This document shows, piece after piece, positions 20,584 through 29,229 of a stretch of 64,000 nt of DNA. Numbering within the stretch: position 1 is the stretch's first letter; every line of letters begins with the position of its first letter. Below the pieces are notes generated by a model. The model was given only the letters and a program-made list of their open reading frames with translations, was not told where the DNA came from and did no database searches. The DNA is taken from NCBI GenBank assembly GCA_013373635.1, contig JABXHN010000019.1:1-64000 (forward strand), in the 5' to 3' direction. The translations under genes were made by a program, and so were the position numbers. This DNA is from Flavobacteriaceae bacterium (GTDB lineage Bacteria; Bacteroidota; Bacteroidia; Flavobacteriales; Flavobacteriaceae).

Positions 20584-22277
20584 GTCAAGAAAAAAACACA
20601 TTCGATGCTATTATCATCGGAGCTGGAATGTCGGGAGGATGGGCCAGCAAAGAACTCTGTGAAGCAGGTTTAAAAACGCTTTTATTAGAGCGTGGAAGAA
20701 ATGTTGAACACCTCAAAGATTATCCAACAACTAATCTCAGACCTTGGGAATTTGAACACCGAGGAGGGTTGACTGCCCAGGAGCGAAAAGAAAATCCAAT
20801 TGTCAGTCGTTGTTATGCCTTCAGAGAAGATGCCAAGCACTTCTTTGTTAAAGATGACGAGCACCCTTATATTCAAGACAAACCCTTTGATTGGCTCAGA
20901 GGATATCAAGTTGGTGGTAAATCCATTATGTGGGCTCGTCAAGTACAGCGATGGAGCGATTTTGACTTTGAAGGGCCTGCTAGAGATGGTTTCTCGGTTG
21001 ATTGGCCAATCCGATATAAAGACATTGCTCCTTATTACAGTCAAGTAGAAAAATTCATAGGTGTTAGTGGATCCAAGGACGGTATCGATACGTTACCAGA
21101 TGGTGAATTCTTAAAACCTTTTGAAACGAATTGTGTCGAAGAATACTTCTCAAAAGTCATTGAGGAATCCTACGATGATCGCCATGTGATTTATGGAAGA
21201 TGTGCTCACCTATCGGAGAGTAAACCTGAATACGTAGCTCAAGGAAGAGGTCGTTGTATGAGTCGAACAGTTTGCCAGAGAGGATGTCCTTTTGGAGGTT
21301 ATTTCAACTCAAACTCTACAGTAGTTCCAGCTGCAATGAACACAGGGAATCTTACCATGAGAACGCATTCTGTCGTTCACTCGGTACTCTTTGATGAGGA
21401 ATTAAACAAAGCTGTTGGTGTTCGAATCATCGACTCCAATACCAATGAACAAATCGATTATTACGCCTCTATTGTTTTTGTAACAGCTGCGACTTTAAAT
21501 ACCAATTTAATCCTCTTAAATTCCAAGTCAAAGCGCTTTCCAAATGGACTAGGAAACGATCACGGACTACTTGGAACCTATGTGGCATTTCACAATTACA
21601 GAGCGACCATCAGCGGAGAATACGACGGCTTTGCAGACAAGACCACAGAGGGTAAAAAGCCGACTTCTCATTATATTCCACGTTTTAGAAATGTCTACAA
21701 GCAAGAGACTGATTTCTTAAGAGGTTATGCTGCTGGATTTGGAGCCAATCCAATTAGAGAAACCTCATCTGAGGGTATTGGAGAAGAACTAAAAAACAAT
21801 CTATTTGCGAGTCACGAAACTGGCAAATGGCGTGTAGGATCTCATATGATGGGTGAAACCATTCCTAAAGCATCCAATAGAGTTTATCTAGATGACACCA
21901 AAGTAGATAGATGGGGTATCCCATTGCTTCATATCGATATCGATTACGACGAAAACGATGAGAAGATGATTCAAGACTACTTTAGAGAAATGACTGCCAT
22001 GTTTGAAAAGGCTGGATTTACGAATATCAAGACTCATGATAATGGAAGAAATCCTGGAAATGACATCCATGAAATGGGAGGTGTACGAATGGGAAAAGAT
22101 CCCAAGACCTCCATGCTCAACGAGTGGAATCAAATGCATTTGTGTAAAAATGTCTTTGTAACCGATGGAGCCTGTATGACTTCCACCTCTACTCAAAACC
22201 CTTCATTGACCTTTATGGCACTCTCTGCTAGAGCAGCACAGTTTGCAGCAAAGGAATTTAAAGAAGGAAGACTCTAG
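20580..22277 (+). CDS. GMC family oxidoreductase
   Basis: DAIIIGAGMSGGWASKELCEAG FAD-binding motif; GGVRMGKDPKTSMLNEWNQMHLCKNVFVTDGACMTSTSTQNPSLTFMALSAR. Confidence 0.93.
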   Translation: MSQEKNTFDAIIIGAGMSGGWASKELCEAGLKTLLLERGRNVEHLKDYPTTNLRPWEFEHRGGLTAQERKENPIVSRCYAFREDAKHFFVKDDEHPYIQDKPFDWLRGYQVGGKSIMWARQVQRWSDFDFEGPARDGFSVDWPIRYKDIAPYYSQVEKFIGVSGSKDGIDTLPDGEFLKPFETNCVEEYFSKVIEESYDDRHVIYGRCAHLSESKPEYVAQGRGRCMSRTVCQRGCPFGGYFNSNSTVVPAAMNTGNLTMRTHSVVHSVLFDEELNKAVGVRIIDSNTNEQIDYYASIVFVTAATLNTNLILLNSKSKRFPNGLGNDHGLLGTYVAFHNYRATISGEYDGFADKTTEGKKPTSHYIPRFRNVYKQETDFLRGYAAGFGANPIRETSSEGIGEELKNNLFASHETGKWRVGSHMMGETIPKASNRVYLDDTKVDRWGIPLLHIDIDYDENDEKMIQDYFREMTAMFEKAGFTNIKTHDNGRNPGNDIHEMGGVRMGKDPKTSMLNEWNQMHLCKNVFVTDGACMTSTSTQNPSLTFMALSARAAQFAAKEFKEGRL

Positions 22278-24124
22278 AACAATTCAAAAACTTGAGCATC
22301 TCTAGCAGGGATGCTCAATGTTTTTTCTAAGTTAATTTGTGTACCACTAAAGAGCTCTGAAGCTTTTGAATAGGACTCCAATAGTTCATTAAATCGAGAA
22401 AGTTCGATTGTTTGTACTTCTTTATTAGCGTTAATCACCACCATCACTGCATTTTGATCGAGAACTCTAAAGTAGACATAGATCTCGTTCAAAGGAATAA
22501 AATGAACCGTTTTTCCTTTGTGAATCAATTCTTGATGCTGTCTCCATTGAAATAAGGTTTTAACGATATCAAAATAAGATTGTTCCTCAGAAGTGCGTTC
22601 TAAAGCATTGAAAGCAGAGCGCACATCATTAGGCCAACCTCCTGGCATATCTTTTCTCAAATCAGCATCACCCTTTGCCTTATCTCCCTTAAATCCTATT
22701 TCAGATCCGTAGTACAATTGTGGAATACCTCTTGTAGTTGCCAAAAGGGTCATCGCTATTTTAAAATCACCTAGTGTTGCATTCTTTTCATTAAAACGGG
22801 TGGTGTCGTGATTCTCTGCAAAGATCATCACATTATTAATATCTGGATACAAATAATCCATTCCCATAGCATTGTACATCTCGACCAAACCTTTATCCCA
22901 CGAAGGTTCATAAGTCATCATGCGCTGTAGGGTTTCAAAAAACACAAAATCCATGACTGAAGGGAGCTCTGAATTAAAATCTTGAATTTCAGCAAGCTTA
23001 GAATCCTTTTGCCAGTAAGCAATGGAAGCCGTATCGTGATACCAGGACTCACCAACTATATTAAAATTGGGATATTCTGCCATAATGGCCTTGGTCCAAG
23101 TGGTGACTCGTTCCTTTTCGTTATAAGGATAGGTGTCCACTCGATATCCATCAAGATTAGCGTATTCAATCCACCATATTGCATTGTCAATCAGATAATT
23201 GAGCGTCATCGGGTTGGATTGATTTAAATCGGGCATGGATGGCACAAACCATCCCTTTTCTGCTAAAAAAATATCAGCTTTTGAAGCATTGGTATCGTAA
23301 ACGGTACTGAGTCGATAGTTCGTTTGCGCATAGCCGTTTTCACCATCGAAATAGTGAATCCAATCCTTTGAAGGTAAGTCTTTAATCATATAGTGCTCTA
23401 AACTCCAGTGATTGGTTACATAATCTTTAATCAGTTTCATATCCCTTTTGTGCAACTCATCGCTCAGCTTTAAATAAGCCGAATTTCCTCCGTACCTACT
23501 ATCGATATGATAAGTATCGCTACATGCATATCCGTGATAGGATCCTCTTTTATCGTTATCCTCCAATAAGGGAGTACTCCACAAAGCGGTCATTCCTAGC
23601 TCCTTTATATAATCTAAATTCTTTATAATTCCTTGAATATCTCCTCCATGTCTCCCCCAGGGATCGTCCACATTAGCCTTTTCATAAGTATCTTTGGTGG
23701 AATCATTGGAGGGATCTCCATTTGCAAAACGATCAGGCATCAATAAATAGACAGCATCCTGAGAACTAAAGCCCTCGCGCTGAGCACTGCCTTCTCTTCT
23801 TTTCTTTAACTCATAAGCATAGGTAGCAATTCTCTTTTTTCCTTTTTTTAGTTCAAACAAATAGGAACCAGCTTTTAAACCCTTGGTTTCCCAATTGTAA
23901 AACAGATAATTTTCATTCTCAGTCTTGATCACTTCATCGACTTTTTGTCCGTCCAAATACAAATCTCCTACTCCTATTTCATTTCCATAGAACACTAGTT
24001 GAATTTCAGATCGATTCATCCCTTCCCACCAAAAAGGAGGTTCCACCTGCTCTAATTGAGCAAATGAAATTCCACTAAAAAATAAAAAAAGTAAACTGCT
24101 AAATAAATATTTGATCCTAGGCAT
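22274..24124 (-). CDS. GH13 alpha-amylase family (neopullulanase/cyclomaltodextrinase-like), secreted
   Basis: DGYRVDTYPY (nucleophile), IVGESW, FAENHDTTRF motifs; signal peptide; N-terminal Ig-like domain. Confidence 0.92.
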   Translation of the reverse strand: MPRIKYLFSSLLFLFFSGISFAQLEQVEPPFWWEGMNRSEIQLVFYGNEIGVGDLYLDGQKVDEVIKTENENYLFYNWETKGLKAGSYLFELKKGKKRIATYAYELKKRREGSAQREGFSSQDAVYLLMPDRFANGDPSNDSTKDTYEKANVDDPWGRHGGDIQGIIKNLDYIKELGMTALWSTPLLEDNDKRGSYHGYACSDTYHIDSRYGGNSAYLKLSDELHKRDMKLIKDYVTNHWSLEHYMIKDLPSKDWIHYFDGENGYAQTNYRLSTVYDTNASKADIFLAEKGWFVPSMPDLNQSNPMTLNYLIDNAIWWIEYANLDGYRVDTYPYNEKERVTTWTKAIMAEYPNFNIVGESWYHDTASIAYWQKDSKLAEIQDFNSELPSVMDFVFFETLQRMMTYEPSWDKGLVEMYNAMGMDYLYPDINNVMIFAENHDTTRFNEKNATLGDFKIAMTLLATTRGIPQLYYGSEIGFKGDKAKGDADLRKDMPGGWPNDVRSAFNALERTSEEQSYFDIVKTLFQWRQHQELIHKGKTVHFIPLNEIYVYFRVLDQNAVMVVINANKEVQTIELSRFNELLESYSKASELFSGTQINLEKTLSIPARDAQVFELF

Positions 24125-24187
24125 GATTATTGATGATAAATGAGTTCATTAAGGTAAAAATACGAAGTATAATTCTTAATTAACTAG

Positions 24188-24195
24188 TATATTTG
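24188..24195 (+). promoter_or_regulatory. Putative -7 box TATATTTG for TonB receptor gene
   Basis: Exact TAnnTTTG match ending 9 nt before ATG 24205. Confidence 0.45.
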
Positions 24196-24204
24196 AGTGT
24201 ATTT

Positions 24205-26607
24205 ATGTTTAAAACCCTCTTACATACCATTCTAATTGTAGGGCTCTTGATTTTGAGTATTCCCTCGGCAATAGCTCAGCAATGTAATCTACAAATCAAA
24301 GGAATCGTCGTAGATTCTCATGACGATACACCATTAGAAGCTAGTTCAGTTTTAATTCTCGAAAACAACCTAACGGTCTTTAGCAATTCAAAAGGACAAT
24401 TTGAGTTAAAGGACCTCTGTGAAGGGACCTATACACTCTATTTTGAGCATATTGGGTGCAAACCTCTAGAATACAAAGTTGATTTAAATAAAGACACTAC
24501 TTCTTTAACTATTGAACTAGAACATCATATCGAAGCACTAGACGAGGTCACCGTTGCAAGTAAATCGTATTTAGCAGTCTCTGATTCAGGGGTTGAAAAA
24601 CGCATCGAATCAGTGGCTATTAAACAAAACAGTTCCCTTCAACTAGCAGATATCGTCTCAAAAATCAGTGGAGTGACCAGTTTGAGCACAGGAAATGCTA
24701 TCAGCAAACCCATCATCAATGGATTACATTCTTCTAGAGTGATGATTGTCAACAATGGAGTCCGAATGGAAGACCAAGAATGGGGTTCGGAACACGCTCC
24801 AAATATGGACGTCAATACCGCCTCTTCCATCACAGTTGTCAAAGGGGCTAACGCCTTACAATACGGAGGAGATGCCATTGGAGGTATTATTCTGGCAGAA
24901 CCAGAAAAAATTGCTTTTAAAGACTCGATCTACGGAAGATCCATTGTAGGAACTGAAACGAACGGTCGTGCTGCCTTTATCAACTCAGCACTAATCTATA
25001 GTAAGAAGAACGGTCTACAGGCAAAACTTCAATCGTCCTACAAAAAACAAGGAGATGTGCAGACTCCAGATTATTACTTGACCAATAGTGCCAATGAGCA
25101 TAAAAACCTTTCAGCCTATATTGCAAAAAAAACAACTCATAAGGGAATCTCATCTTACTTCTCTTATGTCAATTCAACAATAGGAATTCTGTCTGCCTCT
25201 CATATAGGTGATGCCTCAGATCTCTACAGAGCTTTAAACGCAGATCGCCCCGCTACCCTTACAGACTTTAGCTATCAAATCAATGCCCCCAGGCAAGAGG
25301 TCGATCACTTACTGTTAAAGATCAATGCCTATTCTATTGTAAGAGATAAAGGAAAACTTTTACTACAATTCGATTATCAAAACAATCACCGTTTGGAATA
25401 CGATTTGAGAATTGGAGATCAAAAAAATATTGCAGCTCTAGATCTTAAACTCTTATCGGAGTCTTTGAGTTTAGATTACCACTCCTATCGATCGAATGGA
25501 TTCCAATTCAAGTCAGGTATCCTAGGAAAATATCAATTCAATTATTCCAACCCAGATACAGGAGTCAAAAGGCTGATCCCTGATTATGTGAAATTACACG
25601 GAGGCGTCTATGGGATTGCTGATTATGAATTAGAAGATAAATCGGCGTTTGAATTTGGTCTTCGATTCGACTATATAGATCTGAAATCCTATAAGTTCTA
25701 CCAAAAATCGAGATGGGAAGACCGAGGCTACGACCAACTCTTCAGTGATTTTGTGATTTCAGAATCAGAGAATCAAGTATTGACAAAACCTGAACTTCAA
25801 TTTCCATCCCTAACCGCAACATTGGGATATCACGCTCATTTTGGCTCAAATACCAATCTTGCAGCAAATATTACCCGTTCAAAAAGAGCACCAAATCCTG
25901 CAGAATTATTTAGCGATGGTTTACATCATTCAGCTTCGAGAATCGAATTAGGAGATCTGAGTTTTAATCAAGAAACCTCCACCAAGCTTTCGGTTGCGAT
26001 TGAACATCAATCAAATTCAACCTCGCTTTCGATTCAACCCTTTTACAATGCTATTAAAGATTTCATTTTCCTAAGACCATTGGAGGTAACTCAAACCATC
26101 AGAGGGTTTTTTCAAGTGTGGAGCTATGAGCAAACAAAAGCAGAACTCTATGGTTTGGATTTAGATTTTAGACAAAAACTGACGAACTCCATCGAATACA
26201 GTTCACAATTTTCATGGGTTCACGCTACAGATCTTGACAAAAATGAAGCATTGATATCCATACCACCACTACAATTCAACAATGAGCTTTCGCTATCAGA
26301 TCACAATGGAAATCAATTTGGTATTCAATCTTCGTATGTTGGAAAACAAAACCGATATCCCGATTATAACTTTAACATCTACATCCCTAAAGACAATCAA
26401 TGGAAACTTATAGATATCAGCAGTACCCCAAAGGCCTATCATCTTCTGGGACTTTTTGCTAATCTTAATTTGAGCACTCAATCGTCGCTTTCGATAAGAG
26501 TAAACAACCTGTTAAATACCAGCTACAGAAATTACCTCAACGCCATGCGTTATTTTTCTGATGAAATGGGAAGAACTATTACAATTCAATATAAAATCAA
26601 TTATTAA
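24205..26607 (+). CDS. TonB-dependent receptor with carboxypeptidase-like N-terminal domain
   Basis: Plug domain NGLHSSRVMIVNNGVRMEDQEWGSEHAPNMD...GANALQYGGDAIGG; C-terminal beta-barrel ending MGRTITIQYKINY. Confidence 0.92.
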   Translation: MFKTLLHTILIVGLLILSIPSAIAQQCNLQIKGIVVDSHDDTPLEASSVLILENNLTVFSNSKGQFELKDLCEGTYTLYFEHIGCKPLEYKVDLNKDTTSLTIELEHHIEALDEVTVASKSYLAVSDSGVEKRIESVAIKQNSSLQLADIVSKISGVTSLSTGNAISKPIINGLHSSRVMIVNNGVRMEDQEWGSEHAPNMDVNTASSITVVKGANALQYGGDAIGGIILAEPEKIAFKDSIYGRSIVGTETNGRAAFINSALIYSKKNGLQAKLQSSYKKQGDVQTPDYYLTNSANEHKNLSAYIAKKTTHKGISSYFSYVNSTIGILSASHIGDASDLYRALNADRPATLTDFSYQINAPRQEVDHLLLKINAYSIVRDKGKLLLQFDYQNNHRLEYDLRIGDQKNIAALDLKLLSESLSLDYHSYRSNGFQFKSGILGKYQFNYSNPDTGVKRLIPDYVKLHGGVYGIADYELEDKSAFEFGLRFDYIDLKSYKFYQKSRWEDRGYDQLFSDFVISESENQVLTKPELQFPSLTATLGYHAHFGSNTNLAANITRSKRAPNPAELFSDGLHHSASRIELGDLSFNQETSTKLSVAIEHQSNSTSLSIQPFYNAIKDFIFLRPLEVTQTIRGFFQVWSYEQTKAELYGLDLDFRQKLTNSIEYSSQFSWVHATDLDKNEALISIPPLQFNNELSLSDHNGNQFGIQSSYVGKQNRYPDYNFNIYIPKDNQWKLIDISSTPKAYHLLGLFANLNLSTQSSLSIRVNNLLNTSYRNYLNAMRYFSDEMGRTITIQYKINY

Positions 26608-26608
26608 A

Positions 26609-27154
26609 ATGAAAAACATCGCATTTTTAACTAGTCTTATTTCTTTATTCTTTTTAAACTCTTGTGTAAAAACCCTAGAAGCTCCAGAGCAAATCAACGA
26701 AGAAGAATTGATCACCACCTTAGTTGTTTCTCTGGAATCAGCAACGGATCAAGTTGAATTGCGCTATACCGATTTGGACGGCGATGGCCCTAATCAAGGA
26801 GTTTTTCAAGCTCCAAATTTAAAACCCAACACAACTTATAGCGGAAAGCTAGAATTCCTAAACGAAAGTGAATCACCAGCAGAAGACATCACTTTAGAAA
26901 TAGAAGAAGAAGCGAACGATCATCAAGTTTTTTATGTTGTCAATGGTTTGAATGCAACAATTGAACCAATCAATATCGATAAGAATGGTTATTACTTAGG
27001 AACAAGCTTTAGCCTCACCACCCTATCACCATCTGAAGGTCAATTACAATTCATTCTCAGACACTTACCCACAAAACCAAATGATGGCAATCCTGCAACA
27101 GCTGGAGGAGCTACAGACCTATCGGTAATCTTCAATTTAAAAATTACCGAATAA
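26609..27154 (+). CDS. Lipoprotein partner of the TonB receptor
   Basis: MKNIAFLTSLISLFFLNSCVK lipobox; ATG at 26609 immediately follows the receptor stop. Confidence 0.65.
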   Translation: MKNIAFLTSLISLFFLNSCVKTLEAPEQINEEELITTLVVSLESATDQVELRYTDLDGDGPNQGVFQAPNLKPNTTYSGKLEFLNESESPAEDITLEIEEEANDHQVFYVVNGLNATIEPINIDKNGYYLGTSFSLTTLSPSEGQLQFILRHLPTKPNDGNPATAGGATDLSVIFNLKITE

Positions 27155-27264
27155 GAATCCTTAAAATTAAGGCTCTGGATATTTGATATTTACGATTTTT
27201 TTGAGGTTCCATCAATGTTTTTGTTAAAAATTGATGCTTGACTCCTCTAATTATGGGAAAACAC

Positions 27265-27272
27265 TATATTTG
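27265..27272 (+). promoter_or_regulatory. Putative -7 box TATATTTG for the arginine operon
   Basis: Exact TAnnTTTG, 5 nt upstream of the leader ATG; nearest TTG is 27238-27240 with a 24-nt spacer, longer than usual. Confidence 0.5.
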
Positions 27273-27277
27273 TGTCG

Positions 27278-27334
27278 ATGAATAACACAATCGCACATAG
27301 TATACTGCGTTACCCAAGACGCCGCCGCCCGTAA
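27278..27334 (+). promoter_or_regulatory. Candidate arginine-operon leader peptide MNNTIAHSILRYPRRRRP* (18 aa)
   Basis: Read directly: ATG AAT AAC ACA ATC GCA CAT AGT ATA CTG CGT TAC CCA AGA CGC CGC CGC CCG TAA; five Arg codons in seven positions, 90 nt upstream of the first arg-operon gene. Confidence 0.75.
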
Positions 27335-27424
27335 GGGTGCAAAATTATCTATGGAATTAGGTGTGTCCATTTCCTCTCTCAAGAACCTCATCAAAATTTT
27401 ATCAATTTAATACCAGTAACTACA

Positions 27425-28048
27425 ATGAAAATTGTTAGTGCTAACAAATCGCATTTTAAATACGCTCCTATCATTTGTGATACCATAGCTGAATCTGCCA
27501 AAGTCAGAGGTACAGGTATTGCCAAAAGGACTCCTGAGTACATCCAAAAAAAGATGGAAAATCAAAATGCCATCATCGCATTAGATGGTGATCAGTTTGC
27601 AGGATTTTGCTATATAGAGGTCTGGGGACACAATAAGTTTGTCGCTAACTCTGGACTTATTGTCAATCCAGATTACAGAGGTCAAGGATTGGCTAAAAAA
27701 ATTAAAAAAGCTGCCTTTGAACTTTCAAGGAAAAAATTTCCAGAGGCAAAATTGTTTGGGATCACTACAGGCCTTGCGGTAATGAAAATCAATTACGAAT
27801 TAGGATATAAACCCGTTACTTTTTCAGAACTTACGGATGATCCTGATTTTTGGAATGGATGTAAGACCTGTAAGAATTTTGATGTATTAAACAGAACAGA
27901 TCACAAAATGTGTCTGTGTACTGGGATGCTATACGATCCTCAGAAAAAGAAAAGCACTATAGGTAAAATGTTTAACCCAAAGGCTTTTCAGAGATTAAAA
28001 AAAATTAAAGAAAAATTATTTCTAAATAAGAAAAAGAGTAAAAAATGA
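27425..28048 (+). CDS. GNAT family N-acyltransferase (arginine operon)
   Basis: GLIVNPDYRGQGLAKKIKKAAFELSRKKFP acyl-CoA binding motif; followed by argG. Confidence 0.85.
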   Translation: MKIVSANKSHFKYAPIICDTIAESAKVRGTGIAKRTPEYIQKKMENQNAIIALDGDQFAGFCYIEVWGHNKFVANSGLIVNPDYRGQGLAKKIKKAAFELSRKKFPEAKLFGITTGLAVMKINYELGYKPVTFSELTDDPDFWNGCKTCKNFDVLNRTDHKMCLCTGMLYDPQKKKSTIGKMFNPKAFQRLKKIKEKLFLNKKKSKK

Positions 28049-29229
28049 AAAAGTTAGTCATTGCATACAGTGGAGGATTAGATACCTCTTATTGCGCTAA
28101 GAGTTTATCCAATGAAGGTTATGAAGTTCACGCTGTATCGGTTAACACCGGAGGATTTTCCAAAGAAGAAATTGCTGATATTGAGTCAAAGGCTCTTGCC
28201 TTAGGTGCACACAACTATGTATCGATCGATGCGGTTCAAACCTTTTACGACAAGGTTGTCAAATACCTCATCTACGGAAATGTATTAAAGAACAATACCT
28301 ATCCACTTTCTGTAAGTGCGGAACGTATTATTCAAGCCATCGAAATTGCAAATTACGCCAATGAAATTGGAGCGGAATACATCGCTCACGGATCTACTGG
28401 TGCAGGAAATGATCAGGTTCGTTTTGATTTAATTTTTAGCATTATCGCTCCAGAAAAGAAAATCATTACTCCAATTAGAGATAATACACTCACTAGAGAA
28501 CAAGAAATTCAGTACCTCAAAGAAAATGGAATTGACTATCCTTGGGAAAAGGCCAAGTACTCCATCAACAGAGGACTTTGGGGAACATCTGTTGGAGGAG
28601 TGGAGACCTTAACTTCTAAAGATGCGTTGCCAGAGGAGGCTTATCCTTCTCAATTAAGCGAATCAGGTTCAAGAAAAATTAAATTAACCTTTGAAAAAGG
28701 TGAATTAGTGGCTCTCGATGGAAAAAAGGACAGTCCACTCAACAATATTATTGCTCTAGAAGCAATTGCTTCTGCTTATGCCATTGGTAGAGATATTCAC
28801 GTAGGTGATACCATTATTGGGATCAAAGGTAGAGTTGGTTTTGAAGCTGCTGCCGCCCTTGTGATTATCAAAGCACACCACTTATTGGAAAAACACTGTT
28901 TGAGTAAATGGCAACAACATCAAAAAGAAAGTCAAGGAAACTTCTATGGCATGCTCTTACACGAAGGTCAGTATTTAGATCCAGTAATGAGAAATATCGA
29001 AGCCTTCCTCTCTGATACTCAAAAGAATGTGAGTGGAGATGTCTTTGTAAGTCTTCACCCATACCGTTTTTCTTTAGATGGAATCGAATCCAAGCACGAT
29101 TTAATGAGTGCTAAGTTTGGATCCTACGGAGAAGAAAACAAAGCATGGACTGCTGAGGATGCCAAAGGATTTATCAAAATAACAGCGAATGCTGGAAAAA
29201 TATACAAACAAGTCAACGCAGATGATTAA
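28045..29229 (+). CDS. argG: Argininosuccinate synthase
   Basis: KLVIAYSGGLDTSYCAKSL; YIAHGSTGAGNDQVRFD. Confidence 0.97.
   Translation: MKKLVIAYSGGLDTSYCAKSLSNEGYEVHAVSVNTGGFSKEEIADIESKALALGAHNYVSIDAVQTFYDKVVKYLIYGNVLKNNTYPLSVSAERIIQAIEIANYANEIGAEYIAHGSTGAGNDQVRFDLIFSIIAPEKKIITPIRDNTLTREQEIQYLKENGIDYPWEKAKYSINRGLWGTSVGGVETLTSKDALPEEAYPSQLSESGSRKIKLTFEKGELVALDGKKDSPLNNIIALEAIASAYAIGRDIHVGDTIIGIKGRVGFEAAAALVIIKAHHLLEKHCLSKWQQHQKESQGNFYGMLLHEGQYLDPVMRNIEAFLSDTQKNVSGDVFVSLHPYRFSLDGIESKHDLMSAKFGSYGEENKAWTAEDAKGFIKITANAGKIYKQVNADD

Noticed and set aside
20685-21048. Overlapping ORFs on both strands within the GMC gene
   Set aside because: GMC frame is continuous and conserved; alternatives lack motifs.
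22274-24124. Amylase as part of the susCD locus at 47 kb
   Set aside because: About 23 kb away with unrelated operons in between; no evidence of physical linkage.
27301-27360. GC-rich stretch CGCCGCCGCCCGTAAGGGTGC as an RNA gene fragment or terminator
   Set aside because: It translates cleanly as the Arg-rich leader, has no U-run, and does not resemble tRNA/rRNA.
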